Source of the DNA: Methylobacterium sp.
Lineage (GTDB): Bacteria > Pseudomonadota > Alphaproteobacteria > Rhizobiales > Beijerinckiaceae
DNA length: 53,358 nucleotides
Direction: 5' to 3'
Assembly (NCBI GenBank): GCA_013823325.1
Contig: PNLY01000029.1
Coordinates: 1-53,358, forward strand
The notes under the pieces: generated by a model
The model's input: the letters and a program-made list of their open reading frames with translations, nothing else
Databases searched by the model: none
Told to the model about the DNA's origin: nothing
Position numbers and translations under genes: made by a program
Shown here: piece after piece, positions 16,968 to 25,815 of the stretch
Layout: each line of letters starts with the position of its first letter
Numbering within the stretch: position 1 is the first letter of the stretch

Positions 16968-18137
16968 ATGGCAACGAAAACTTCCCTGCAGATCGGCATC
17001 GTGGCGGATGACCTGACAAGCGCGGCCGATGGTGCTGGCCCGTTCCTGAAGCGTGGCTTTGCGCCGTATCTCCATCGTGGTTCATGCCCGCAGACCGACG
17101 AGACGGTGATTGCGGTCGACACGGGCAGCCGCAATCTGGCGGAAGCGGCAGCCGAAGAGGCGGTCGCGCAATCCATCACGGCCCTGGCGGGGCGGAGCCT
17201 GCTCTACAAGACAATAGATTCGACCCTGCGCGGCCATGTCAGGGCCGAGATTGTCGCGGCGTTCGAAGCCAGCGGTCGGGATCGTCTCGTCGTCGCGCCG
17301 GCCTTTCCCGCGGCGGGGCGTCAGACGATCGGCGGCGTTCAATTCGTCGGCGGGCGCCCCGTCTCGGAAACAGGCTATGGCCGCGATCCTCTCCATCCGG
17401 CCCGATCCTCGCGCATCCTGGACCTGATCGATCCCGCGCTGGGGCCGGCGACGATCCTGTCGCAGCGGATGAGCGACGAGGCGGTCCTCGCCGCGCTCGC
17501 CCGTTTCCGTGTGCTGATCATCGACGCCGACCGTCAGGAGGTCCTCGACCGCCGGGTCGCCCTCCTCATTCAGTCGGGCTCGATCCTGTGGGTGGGCTCG
17601 CCCGGTCTCGCGCAGGCGCTGGCGACGCAGATCGTGTCCTTGCCCATACGCCGGTTTGGTCCACGGCCGGACGCACGGCGCGTCCTCATCGTCATCGGTA
17701 GCGCCAATGCGGTCAGCCGGCAGCAATGCGAGATTCTCGCGGAGAATGGCGTTCCGGTGGGCGAGCACGCCGCCGAGCTTGACGCCAATGCCGAGATCGT
17801 CTGCCTGCGCGCTCCGCAAGCGGGCGCGGGCGATCCCGCCGCAATCCTTGCTGCTCTGGCGGACGAGGCGCAGGCGGCCATGGGAGCACAGCGCTTCGAC
17901 GCGATCCTCGCCACGGGCGGGGATACGATGGGCGCGCTGCTGCAACGGATCTCGATCAGCAGCCTCGTGCTGTCGGGCGAGTTCGAGCCGGGCTTTCCCT
18001 TTGGCTACGGGACGATGGCGGGGGCAGCCACGCCGCTGTTCCTGGCGATGAAGGCCGGTGGTTTTGGCCATCCGGAGACCCTGCTTCACGCAGCGCAGCG
18101 GTTGCTGCCTCCCTTGCCCCTGGAGTGCGCCCGATGA
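16968..18137 (+). CDS. Four-carbon acid-sugar kinase (DUF1537 family, DtnK/OtnK-like)
   Basis: A 389-residue member of the DUF1537 kinase family, which phosphorylates D-threonate, L-threonate, D-erythronate or their 2-oxo acids at C4. Visible motifs are the N-terminal GIVADDLTSAADGAGPF, KTIDSTLRGHVRAEI near 85-100, APAFPAAGRQTIGG, and the C-terminal nucleotide-binding ATGGDTMGALL followed by PFGYGTMAGA. The family's established partner is a PdxA2-type dehydrogenase, encoded next with an ATGA overlap. That pairing favours the threonate route over the aldolase (OtnC) route. Divergent LysR is the likely regulator. Exact sugar acid is not predictable. Confidence 0.9.
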   Translation: MATKTSLQIGIVADDLTSAADGAGPFLKRGFAPYLHRGSCPQTDETVIAVDTGSRNLAEAAAEEAVAQSITALAGRSLLYKTIDSTLRGHVRAEIVAAFEASGRDRLVVAPAFPAAGRQTIGGVQFVGGRPVSETGYGRDPLHPARSSRILDLIDPALGPATILSQRMSDEAVLAALARFRVLIIDADRQEVLDRRVALLIQSGSILWVGSPGLAQALATQIVSLPIRRFGPRPDARRVLIVIGSANAVSRQQCEILAENGVPVGEHAAELDANAEIVCLRAPQAGAGDPAAILAALADEAQAAMGAQRFDAILATGGDTMGALLQRISISSLVLSGEFEPGFPFGYGTMAGAATPLFLAMKAGGFGHPETLLHAAQRLLPPLPLECAR

Positions 18138-19171
18138 GATCGACAGTCCTGCCCATTGCGATCACCATGGGGGACCCGTCCGGCATCGGGCCGGAAATCG
18201 TCGCGAAATTCTTTGCCCGGCGACTGGTCGAGGACGCGACACCGGGAGAAGGTGAGGCGCAGCCTGCGATCGTGATCGGGGATTCGCTGGTCATGCGCCA
18301 TGCCTTGACGCTTCTGCGCAGCCAGCTCCGGCTCCGGACGATCGCCGCGGCGAGCGAGGCTGCCTGCGAGCCTGGCACGATCGATGTCTTGGCATCCTCC
18401 CGCCTCGATACGCTTCCGCCGCCAGGCAAGGTCAATGCGCCAAGCGGCAAGGCCGCCTTCGATGCGATCGCGCTGGCCATCGACCTGGCGGTGACCGGGC
18501 AGGTCGCCGGGATCGTCACGGCGCCGATTCACAAGGAGTCCCTGGCGGCCGCTGGCTTCGGCTATCCCGGCCATACCGAAATCCTGGCCGATCGCGGCAA
18601 GGCGGATCGGGTCGCGATGATGCTCGCCAATGACGAGATCCGCACGGTGCTCGTCACCATCCACTGCTCGTTGCGCGAGGCGATCGAACGGGCCGATTTC
18701 CCGGCGCAGATGTCGGCCATTCGCCTGGCCCATGCCGGCGGCAGGGCGCTCGGCATCGCGGCTCCGCGCATCGCCGTCGCCGGGCTCAATCCCCATGCCG
18801 GGGAGGGCTGCCTGTTCGGCAGCGAGGAAAGCGAGATCATCGCGCCGGCGGTCGCGGCGGCGCGCCGCGAAGGAATCGATGCGAGCGGCCCCTGGCCCGG
18901 CGACACCGTCTTCATGCAGGCGCGCGCCGGCCGTTTCGATATCGTCGTGGCGCAGTATCATGATCAGGGCCTGATCCCGGTCAAATATCTCGGCCTCGAC
19001 AAGGGGGTAAACATCACGCTCGGCCTGCCCTTCATCCGCACCAGCCCCGATCACGGCACGGCCTTCGACATCGCCGGGCAGGGCATCGCCGATCCCGCCA
19101 GCCTCGAAACCGCTTTCGACTATGCGTGCCGTCTCGCGGCCACGCGCGACCAGGATCATCGCCATGGCTGA
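18134..19171 (+). CDS. pdxA2: PdxA2-type threonate/erythronate 4-phosphate dehydrogenase
   Basis: 345 residues from ATG 18134, which overlaps the kinase stop (ATGA); a GTG 9 bp earlier is less likely. It resembles PdxA: ITMGDPSGIGPEI at the N-terminus, TAPIHKESL, the metal-binding GHTEIL histidine, AGLNPHAGEGG-like AGLNPHAGEGC, and QYHDQGLIPVK with the second and third metal ligands. PdxA itself makes pyridoxal phosphate; PdxA2 paralogues beside DUF1537 kinases oxidise the 4-phosphorylated sugar acid with decarboxylation to dihydroxyacetone phosphate. Neighbourhood assigns it to the second group. The next gene starts 8 bp before its stop. Confidence 0.9.
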   Translation: MRSTVLPIAITMGDPSGIGPEIVAKFFARRLVEDATPGEGEAQPAIVIGDSLVMRHALTLLRSQLRLRTIAAASEAACEPGTIDVLASSRLDTLPPPGKVNAPSGKAAFDAIALAIDLAVTGQVAGIVTAPIHKESLAAAGFGYPGHTEILADRGKADRVAMMLANDEIRTVLVTIHCSLREAIERADFPAQMSAIRLAHAGGRALGIAAPRIAVAGLNPHAGEGCLFGSEESEIIAPAVAAARREGIDASGPWPGDTVFMQARAGRFDIVVAQYHDQGLIPVKYLGLDKGVNITLGLPFIRTSPDHGTAFDIAGQGIADPASLETAFDYACRLAATRDQDHRHG

Positions 19172-19835
19172 CCTCGATTTCATCTTCATGCTGACGCGTA
19201 ACGACCGGACGGTGCCGGAGGCGGCCGGCCATGTCGCGACCGCGCTCGCCGCCGGCATCCGCCATATCGGCTTCAAGGATGTCGGGCCGCCGCTTCCCGC
19301 GCTCAGGGAGCTCGACCGCATGATCAAGGCGGGCGGCGCGTCGAGCTATCTCGAAGTCGTCTCGCTCGACCGCGCCAGCGAGATCACGTCGGTCCGCGCG
19401 GCCATCGATCTTCGCGTCGACCATCTGCTGGGCGGGACGCATGTCGACGACGTCCTGCCGCTGCTGCGCGGCACCGGCATCCGCTACTATCCTTTCCCCG
19501 GCGAGATCGCGGGACATCCGAGCGTGCTGAACGGCTCGATTGACGAGATCGCCGCGAGCGCCCGCGTCCTGGCGGGGCGAGACGGCGTCGACGGGCTCGA
19601 TTTGCTTGCCTATCGCTCCGGCGTCGATGTCCCCGCGCTGATGACCGCGGTTTGCGCCGCCACGGACAAGCCGGTGATCGTTGCAGGCTCGATCGACCGG
19701 CCGGAGCAGATAGAGGCGGTCCGGCAAGCTGGCGCTGCTGGCTTCACCATCGGCACATCGGCGCTCGACGGCCGCTTCCCGGCGCGTGGGACCGCGCTGG
19801 AGGCGCAGCTCGAAGCGATCGCCGCCTGTCTCTGA
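19164..19835 (+). CDS. HisA/HisF-like TIM-barrel protein of the acid-sugar operon, function unknown
   Basis: 223 residues from ATG 19164, overlapping the pdxA2 stop by 8 bp, so it is probably coupled. The sequence looks like a compact beta/alpha barrel: FIFMLTRND on strand one, HIGFKDVG, YLEVVSLD, DHLLGGTH, and a C-terminal phosphate-binding pattern VIVAGSID, then AAGFTIGTSAL, as in HisA/HisF and related barrels. It is unlike the Hyi/OtnI isomerases known from other DUF1537 operons. Its place as third gene suggests it acts on a phosphorylated or oxidised four-carbon intermediate, as an isomerase or epimerase. That role is a guess; the fold call is moderately sure. Confidence 0.65.
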   Translation: MADLDFIFMLTRNDRTVPEAAGHVATALAAGIRHIGFKDVGPPLPALRELDRMIKAGGASSYLEVVSLDRASEITSVRAAIDLRVDHLLGGTHVDDVLPLLRGTGIRYYPFPGEIAGHPSVLNGSIDEIAASARVLAGRDGVDGLDLLAYRSGVDVPALMTAVCAATDKPVIVAGSIDRPEQIEAVRQAGAAGFTIGTSALDGRFPARGTALEAQLEAIAACL

Positions 19836-19848
19836 CGGGTCGGGCGGT

Positions 19849-20871
19849 TCAGGCGAGGGCCTTCTGCCGCAGGGAGCGCGGGGTCTCGCGGAAGGCTGCC
19901 TTGAAGTCGCGCGAGAGATGGGCGCTGTCGGAAAAGCCGGTGCCCATGGCGATGTCGGTGAGCGAGCGCTTGCTGTTCAGGATCAGCCATCTCGCATAGT
20001 CGAGCCGGAGCTTGCGCTGGAAGGCCGCCGGGCTCTGGCCGAGCGAGGCGCCGAACAGGCGCTCGAGCTGGCGCGGGCTGACGCCGACATAGCGCGCGAC
20101 GGCGGCGATCGGCGGGGGATTGTCGAGCCGCTGCTCGATGAATTGCGCCGCCTGCTGAACCCTGACGTCGAGATTGGGCGCCAGCTCGGCATAGAAGTGC
20201 GCCTGCGGCATCTCGGCCGGGCGCATGTCCTGCAGCATCATGTGCCGCATCGCCTGCTGGGCCTTGTCGCGGCCGCAATGGCGGGCGACGAGATAGAGGC
20301 CGAGATCGATCGCGGCGGTCGAGCCGGCGCAGGTGATCAGGTCGCCCTCGTCGATGAAGAGCCGCTCGACCCCGGCCGAGACCTTGGGAAAGCGCTCCTT
20401 GAAGGCGTCGAGCACATTCCAGTGCACGCAGACCCGGCGCGGGCCGGCGAGGCCGGCCCGGGCGATGGCGAAGGTGCCGGTGCAGATGCCGAGTAGTCGC
20501 ACGCCCGATGCCGCCGCCCGGCGCAGATAGCCGAGCAGGCTCTCGGGCAGGGCGTCGTTGAGATAGTCGTTGCCGCCGCAGACGGCGATGTAGTCAAAGC
20601 CGGCGGGGTCGAGCAGACCCGCATTCGGGGTGACCGAGACGCCACAGCTCGAGCGCCGCGGCTCGCCGTCGAGGCTCATCACCGTCCAGCTCGCATGCAG
20701 CTGGCGGCTGCGCCCGCCATGGTCCGCCGCCAGCCTGAGCACGTCGATCAGCCCGGAGAAGGCCGCGAGCGTAAACTGGTCGAGCAGGAGAAAGCCGACC
20801 CGCAGCCGTGAGACGGGCGCCGCGGGCTGCGACCGGTCGCTGGCATGTTGATGGAGCTGGACGGTGCTCAT
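19849..20871 (-). CDS. GlxA-family regulator (DJ-1/PfpI domain plus AraC helix-turn-helix)
   Basis: 340 residues from ATG 20871 (a TTG 15 bp earlier is possible). Residues about 25-190 form a DJ-1/PfpI-like domain: VGFLLLDQFTLAAFSGLIDV, AVCGGNDYL, and the nucleophile-elbow region LGICTGTFAIARAGL with the cysteine retained. Residues about 230-335 are an AraC pair of helix-turn-helices (VARYVGVSPRQLERLF, then DIAMGTGFSDSAHLSRDFKA). GlxA regulators in this group (GbdR, CdhR, ArgR type) activate amine, betaine or arginine catabolism. It is divergent from an ABC importer and proline racemase-family operon, its likely target. Confidence 0.92.
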   Translation of the reverse strand: MSTVQLHQHASDRSQPAAPVSRLRVGFLLLDQFTLAAFSGLIDVLRLAADHGGRSRQLHASWTVMSLDGEPRRSSCGVSVTPNAGLLDPAGFDYIAVCGGNDYLNDALPESLLGYLRRAAASGVRLLGICTGTFAIARAGLAGPRRVCVHWNVLDAFKERFPKVSAGVERLFIDEGDLITCAGSTAAIDLGLYLVARHCGRDKAQQAMRHMMLQDMRPAEMPQAHFYAELAPNLDVRVQQAAQFIEQRLDNPPPIAAVARYVGVSPRQLERLFGASLGQSPAAFQRKLRLDYARWLILNSKRSLTDIAMGTGFSDSAHLSRDFKAAFRETPRSLRQKALA

Positions 20872-20976
20872 GTCGTGATTATTCAAATTTTGGGCCGGCG
20901 CATTCTAGTGCTTTTTGCAGCCTACGCGCCAATGTCCCGACAGAAGCGCAAAGACGCTCGGCAGAGGAGAACGACG

Positions 20977-22020
20977 ATGACCCCAACCGTCCGGCTGGCC
21001 ACGGCCATGCTCGCCACCACCCTGCTCACCGCGCCTGCCTTGGCGCAGCAACCGTCGTCGATCACGGTCGCCTGGTATGGCGGCAATTGGGGCGATGCCT
21101 TCAAGGCCTGTGTTGCCGAGCCCTTCACCAAGGCGACTGGCATCGCCGTCAATGCCGAGATCGGCACCTCGACCGTCACTTTGGCGAAGCTGCAGCAGCA
21201 GAAGGCGGCGCCGACCATCGACGTCGCCTGGATGGATGGCGGCATCAGCGAGCTCGCTCTCGCCGCCGAGGTGACCGACAATCTCGACCCGGCGGCGATC
21301 CCCAATCTCGCCAACACCTTGCCGGAAGCGATCTACAAGAGCGGCGCAACCACCTATGCGGTCGGCACCGGCTATTATTCGCTCGGGCTCACCTACAACA
21401 CCCAGAAGGTCAAGGCCGCGCCGACCTCCTGGAACGACCTCTGGAAGCCGGACTTCGAGGACGCCGTCACGATCCCCTCGCCGGCGAATTCCTCGGGCGT
21501 GCCCTTCGTGATGTTCCTGTCGAAGATCTGGGGCCATCCGGCCGGCGATCTTTCTGCGACCTTCAAGAAGATCAAGGAGCTCAAGGCCGCCCTGTTCTTC
21601 GATTCCTCGGGTGCCGCCACCAACGCCTATCAGAGCGGCGAGGCGATCATCGGCGCGCATTTCAACGTCGGCGCCTGGGATCTCGCCGACAAGGGCCTGC
21701 CGATCGGCTTCGTCGTGCCGAAGGAGGGCGCCTGGGCGACCGATGCCCGCCTGCATCTGGTCAAGGGCACGCCGAAGAAGGACGCCGCCGCCAAGTTCAT
21801 CAACCAGGCGCTGACGCCGGAAGCTTCCGGCTGCCTCGCCGAAAAACTCTATCTCGGCCCGTCCGTGAAGAACGTCACGGTCAAGCCCGAGACCGCCCGC
21901 AAGCTGCCCTGGGGCGAAACCGGCTCGGTCAAGAACCTGCAATTGTTCGACTGGGCCGAGATCAACGGCCTGCGCTCGCGCGTGGTCGACGAGTGGAACC
22001 GGCAGATCGCCCGCAAGTGA
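20977..22020 (+). CDS. ABC transporter periplasmic binding protein, PotD/spermidine-putrescine type
   Basis: 347 residues from ATG 20977, chosen for the AGAGGAG site and because it begins a clear signal peptide ending near ALAQQ (residue 24). The mature protein starts with [22 protein letters not shown], a family 1 extracellular solute-binding pattern shared with PotD-like proteins. DVAWMDGG and the C-terminal [11 protein letters not shown] follow. It captures a small solute in the periplasm for the membrane components encoded next. Gene order with a GlxA regulator and a proline racemase-like enzyme suggests a hydroxyproline- or betaine-like substrate (inference). Confidence 0.9.
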   Translation: MTPTVRLATAMLATTLLTAPALAQQPSSITVAWYGGNWGDAFKACVAEPFTKATGIAVNAEIGTSTVTLAKLQQQKAAPTIDVAWMDGGISELALAAEVTDNLDPAAIPNLANTLPEAIYKSGATTYAVGTGYYSLGLTYNTQKVKAAPTSWNDLWKPDFEDAVTIPSPANSSGVPFVMFLSKIWGHPAGDLSATFKKIKELKAALFFDSSGAATNAYQSGEAIIGAHFNVGAWDLADKGLPIGFVVPKEGAWATDARLHLVKGTPKKDAAAKFINQALTPEASGCLAEKLYLGPSVKNVTVKPETARKLPWGETGSVKNLQLFDWAEINGLRSRVVDEWNRQIARK

Positions 22021-22051
22021 GCGCACGGCAACGAGCATCGCGAGCCGCAGC

Positions 22052-23107
22052 ATGAGCCCCATCCTCGCCATAGGCGGACTGTCCAAGCATTTCGGCGGAC
22101 AGCCGGCGCTGACGGCGATTGAGCTCGCCGTTGAGCAGGGCGAGTTCATCGCCCTGCTGGGCCCTTCGGGCTGCGGCAAGACCACGCTGCTGCGCTGCAT
22201 CGCCGGCTTCCTGACGCCGGAGGCCGGTACGATCCGGGTCGCCGGCGAGGATGTGACGCGTTTGCCGCCCTATCGGCGCCCGCTCAACACCGTGTTCCAG
22301 AACTACGCGCTGTTTCCGCATATGAGCGTCGCCGAGAACGTCGCCTATGGGCCGCGCCGGCAGGGCGTTGCCAAGGACGAGGCGGCCAAGCGTGCGGCCG
22401 AGGCGCTGGAGCTGGTCGGCCTTGCCGGGCTCAGTGAGCGCCTGCCGGCGCAGCTTTCCGGCGGTCAGCAGCAGCGCGTCGCGCTGGCCCGCGCCATCGT
22501 CAACCGGCCGCAATTGCTGCTGCTCGACGAGCCCTTGAGCGCGCTCGATCTCAAGCTGCGCAAGAAGGTCCAGAGCGAGCTCAAGCAGATCCAGCATCGG
22601 CTCGGCATCGCCTTCCTGTTCGTGACGCACGACCAGGAGGAGGCGATGACGCTGGCCGACCGGATCGTGCTGATGAATCGCGGCCGGATCGAGCAGATCG
22701 GCCGCGGCCAGGACATCTATGCCCGGCCAGCGACCCGCTTCGCCGCCGACTTCATCGGCGATGCCAACCTGCTCGTGGTCGACAGGCGCGGCGATGACGG
22801 CTTCTCGCTGCTCGATGGTGCGATCACCCTGCCGGCCGCTGATGCGCCACAGGGCAATCTCACCGGCGTGTTGCGGCCTGAGGATATCCTCGTCACGACC
22901 GAGCCCGTCGCCGAGCGCCTCGCTCTGCCGGGTGTTGTCTCCGACATCGTCCATGTCGGCAGCCATGCCTCGGTGGCTCTGGCCGTTGGTGGCGCTACGC
23001 TGACCGCCCGGCTCGCCCCGTCGGCGCTGGCCGGACTTAGCGTCGGCCAGCCGGTCTTCGCCAATATCCGCCTCTCGGACCTCCGCCTCGTGCCGGGGGA
23101 TGCGTGA
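22052..23107 (+). CDS. ABC transporter ATP-binding protein, PotA-like
   Basis: 351-residue ATPase of the polyamine/opine/iron class. Walker A is GPSGCGKTT (residues 38-46), the Q-loop [10 protein letters not shown], the signature [15 protein letters not shown], Walker [13 protein letters not shown] and the switch histidine in [18 protein letters not shown]-terminal TOBE-like regulatory domain (about 275-350) includes [10 protein letters not shown]. It powers the importer formed with the next two permeases. The stop overlaps the next start as TGATG. The ribosome binding site is weak, so translation may depend on the upstream gene. Confidence 0.95.
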   Translation: MSPILAIGGLSKHFGGQPALTAIELAVEQGEFIALLGPSGCGKTTLLRCIAGFLTPEAGTIRVAGEDVTRLPPYRRPLNTVFQNYALFPHMSVAENVAYGPRRQGVAKDEAAKRAAEALELVGLAGLSERLPAQLSGGQQQRVALARAIVNRPQLLLLDEPLSALDLKLRKKVQSELKQIQHRLGIAFLFVTHDQEEAMTLADRIVLMNRGRIEQIGRGQDIYARPATRFAADFIGDANLLVVDRRGDDGFSLLDGAITLPAADAPQGNLTGVLRPEDILVTTEPVAERLALPGVVSDIVHVGSHASVALAVGGATLTARLAPSALAGLSVGQPVFANIRLSDLRLVPGDA

Positions 23108-23940
23108 TGAGCGGAGCGCTGCGCCCGGTGGTATTGCTCTGTGCCCTGCCGGCGGCGTTCTTCGTCGCCTTCTTCCTGGCGCCGATGGCGGTCGTCCTGA
23201 TCGCGAGCCTGACCACGTCCGGCGGCCAGCCAACCTTCGCGCATTACGTCCGCATCCTCGCCGACGCCTATCACTGGGACGTGCTCTGGGTGACCTTCCG
23301 CATCGGCGCGCTGACCACGCTGGTCTGCGTCCTGATCGGCTATCCGCTCGCCTGGTATCTCGTCCGCGTCGTGCAATGGCGGCCCTGGCGCCGGTTCTGC
23401 GTGATCCTGCTGGTCGTGCCGCTGTTCACCAGCAACATCGTCCGCTCCTTCGGCTGGATGGTGCTGCTCGGCCGCAATGGCCTGGTCAATGACGGGCTGA
23501 TCGGCCTCGGCCTGATTGAGCGGCCGATGCGCTTCCTCGGCACCGAGCTCGGCATCCTGATCGGCCTCGTCTACATCCTGCTGCCCTTCATCGTGCTCGC
23601 CGTCGGCAATGCGCTTGCCAAGGTCGATCCGGCGCTGGAGCATGCCTCCGCCGATCTCGGCGCCACGCCAGCCGGCACCTTCCGCACCATCATCTTTCCG
23701 CTCAGCCTGCCCGGGCTGATGGCTGGCGCCGTCATGGTCTTCATGCTGGCGGTCAGCGCCTATGTCACGCCGGCGCTGCTGAGCGGCGGGCGGATCACCG
23801 TCTTCTCGATGCTGATCTTCCAGCAATACAGCTCGGTCTTCGACTTCAACTATGGCGGTGCGCTGAGCATCACCATGCTGGTGCTGACGCTGGCGCTCGT
23901 CGCCATCGCCGGACGCATCAGTGAACCGAGGAGGGCCTGA
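23107..23940 (+). CDS. ABC transporter permease, PotB-like
   Basis: About 277 residues with six predicted membrane helices, starting at the ATG that overlaps the PotA-like stop (TGATG; a GTG 3 bp earlier also exists). The PotB pattern includes FVAFFLAPMAVVLIASL near the start and VTFRIGALTTLVCVLIGYPL. The EAA loop is LEHASADLGATPAGTFRTII, which docks the ATPase. It is one half of the membrane channel. The second permease begins 1 bp after its stop. Confidence 0.93.
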   Translation: MSGALRPVVLLCALPAAFFVAFFLAPMAVVLIASLTTSGGQPTFAHYVRILADAYHWDVLWVTFRIGALTTLVCVLIGYPLAWYLVRVVQWRPWRRFCVILLVVPLFTSNIVRSFGWMVLLGRNGLVNDGLIGLGLIERPMRFLGTELGILIGLVYILLPFIVLAVGNALAKVDPALEHASADLGATPAGTFRTIIFPLSLPGLMAGAVMVFMLAVSAYVTPALLSGGRITVFSMLIFQQYSSVFDFNYGGALSITMLVLTLALVAIAGRISEPRRA

Positions 23941-23941
23941 G

Positions 23942-24730
23942 ATGGTCTCAGTTCTCGTGCGCATCGTCTCCTTCGCCGCGCTGGCCTATCTCGCGCTGCC
24001 GCTCGTCGTCCTCGTCGGGGCCTCGCTGACCACGACCAGCTTCCTCGCCTTCCCGCCGCAGGGGCTGACGCTCGCCTGGTACGGCAAGATGCTCGGCGAT
24101 CCCTCCTATGTCTCGGCCTTCCTGATCAGCACGCTGCTCGCCGTCGCCGCGACCATCGTCGCCGTGCTGCTGGCGGTGCCGGCGGCGATCGCGATCGCCC
24201 GCTATCGCTTCATCGGCCGCGGCCTCCTGTCGGAGACGCTGATGTCGCCGCTGATCCTGCCGCATGTCGTGCTCGGCGCGGCGCTGCTGCAATATGGCAG
24301 CGCGATCGGGCTAGTGCGCAGCTTCCCGGCGCTGCTGGTCGGGCATGTCGTGATCATCATGCCCTTCGTGCTGCGGGCGGTTCTGCCGCAGCTCAGCGAC
24401 GAGCAGCGCAGCCTGGAGGAAGCCTCCGCTGATCTCGGGGCCCGGCCGCTGACCACCTTCTTCCTGGTGACGCTGCCGCAGATCCGCAGCGGGCTCGTCA
24501 GCGGCGCGATCTTCGCCTTCATCGCCTCCTGGATCAATGTCGAGCTCAGCATCTTCAACACCACGGCCGAGCTGACCACGATCCCGGTCAAGCTGTTCAA
24601 CTACGTCCAGTACACGATCGATCCGACCATCGCCGCGGTCTCCGGCCTGACCATCATCGTCGCCGCCGTCGTGATCGTGCTGCTCGACCTCACCATCGGC
24701 CTCGACGTGCTCTCCGAGAGACGCCGATAG
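23942..24730 (+). CDS. ABC transporter permease, PotC-like
   Basis: 262 residues from ATG 23942, with about six membrane helices. A frame extension to 23921 overlaps the previous gene and is not favoured. The PotC-type EAA loop LEEASADLGARPLTTFFLVT is present near 160-180, followed by FIASWINVELSIFN. It completes the importer of binding protein, ATPase and two permeases. A proline racemase-family gene follows after 35 bp with a strong ribosome binding site. Confidence 0.93.
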   Translation: MVSVLVRIVSFAALAYLALPLVVLVGASLTTTSFLAFPPQGLTLAWYGKMLGDPSYVSAFLISTLLAVAATIVAVLLAVPAAIAIARYRFIGRGLLSETLMSPLILPHVVLGAALLQYGSAIGLVRSFPALLVGHVVIIMPFVLRAVLPQLSDEQRSLEEASADLGARPLTTFFLVTLPQIRSGLVSGAIFAFIASWINVELSIFNTTAELTTIPVKLFNYVQYTIDPTIAAVSGLTIIVAAVVIVLLDLTIGLDVLSERRR

Positions 24731-24765
24731 CCCTGTCTACCCACTGTTTTCCCAAGGAGCGGACC

Positions 24766-25779
24766 ATGCGCCAGCAGAATGTCTTCGACGTCGTCTACAC
24801 GCATACCGAGGGTGAGCCCCTCTGTATCATCCATAGCGGGATTCCCTACCCGGCCGGATCGAGCATCCTGGAGAAGCGTCGCTTCCTCGAGGAGAACTAT
24901 GACTGGCTGCGCTGCGCCCTGATGCGCGAGCCGCGCGGGCACAAGGACATGTTCGGCGTCTTCCTGACGCCGCCGTCGAGCCCGGAGTTCGATGCCGGCC
25001 TGATCTATATCGACGGCACCCAGTATTCTCACATGTGCGGCCACGGCACGATCGCAGTCGGCATGGCGATGGTCGCACTCGGCCTCGTCCGGCGCGGCGA
25101 GAACGGTCGCACCACCATCCGCTTCGAGACCACGGCCGGGCTGGTGACGGCCGAGGTCGCCAATGACGGGCCGGACGTGCTCTGGACCCGCTTCGAGAAC
25201 GTGCCGGCCTATGTCGCGGCTCAGGATGTGCCGTTCGATCTGCCGGGCGTCGGCTCGCTCAAGGCTGACATCGTCTGGGGCGGCAATTATTTCGGCATCA
25301 TCGACCTGCGCGGCACCTCGCTCAGGATCTCACCGGAGAACGGCTCGGAGCTCTCCCGCCTCGGCATCATCGCCCGCGAGCAGCTGCGCCAGAAGGTGGC
25401 GATCCAGCACCCGGCCTCGGCCCATATCAACAACTTCAACTTCGTCACCTTCTGGCACGAGCCGACGATCGAGGGCGCCTTCTACAAGAACGTCCACGTC
25501 TTCTCGGCCGGCCAGCTCGACCGCTCGCCTGGCGGCACCGGCACCAGCGCGATGATGGCGATGTACGAGGCGCGCGGCCTGATGACGCTGCAGCAGCCGA
25601 TCCGCTCCGAAGGCCTGCTCGGCTCGGGCACCTTCGAGGGCTGCCTGATCGGTGAGACCAGCCTCAACGGCACGCGCGCCGTGCGCCCGACAGTCAAGGG
25701 TACCGCGGGCCTTCTCGGCACGGCGCGCTGGACGATCAACCGCGACGATCCGGTCGACGCCGGCTTCCTTGTCGCCTGA
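24766..25779 (+). CDS. Proline racemase-superfamily protein with Cys/Gly active site
   Basis: 337 residues from an ATG preceded by AAGGAGCGG. The family includes proline racemase, 4-hydroxyproline 2-epimerase and trans-3-hydroxyproline dehydratase. The fold is clear: THTEGEP near 12-18, SHMCGHGTI with the first catalytic cysteine C91, WGGNYFG, HINNFNFVTFW and the DRSPGGTGTSA loop at 252-262. In racemases and epimerases the fifth residue of that loop is cysteine, and in the dehydratases often threonine. Here it is glycine (G256, codon GGC). A two-thiol epimerase mechanism is therefore not possible as such. Probably a dehydratase-like or divergent enzyme acting on the solute imported by the upstream transporter. 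Confidence 0.85.
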   Translation: MRQQNVFDVVYTHTEGEPLCIIHSGIPYPAGSSILEKRRFLEENYDWLRCALMREPRGHKDMFGVFLTPPSSPEFDAGLIYIDGTQYSHMCGHGTIAVGMAMVALGLVRRGENGRTTIRFETTAGLVTAEVANDGPDVLWTRFENVPAYVAAQDVPFDLPGVGSLKADIVWGGNYFGIIDLRGTSLRISPENGSELSRLGIIAREQLRQKVAIQHPASAHINNFNFVTFWHEPTIEGAFYKNVHVFSAGQLDRSPGGTGTSAMMAMYEARGLMTLQQPIRSEGLLGSGTFEGCLIGETSLNGTRAVRPTVKGTAGLLGTARWTINRDDPVDAGFLVA

Positions 25780-25815
25780 TCAGGCCTTAAGGCGGGGCGG
25801 CGTCGGGCCGCTCCG

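Noticed and set aside
18134..19171. pdxA, vitamin B6 biosynthesis
   Set aside because: Coupled to a DUF1537 kinase, which marks the PdxA2 acid-sugar branch.
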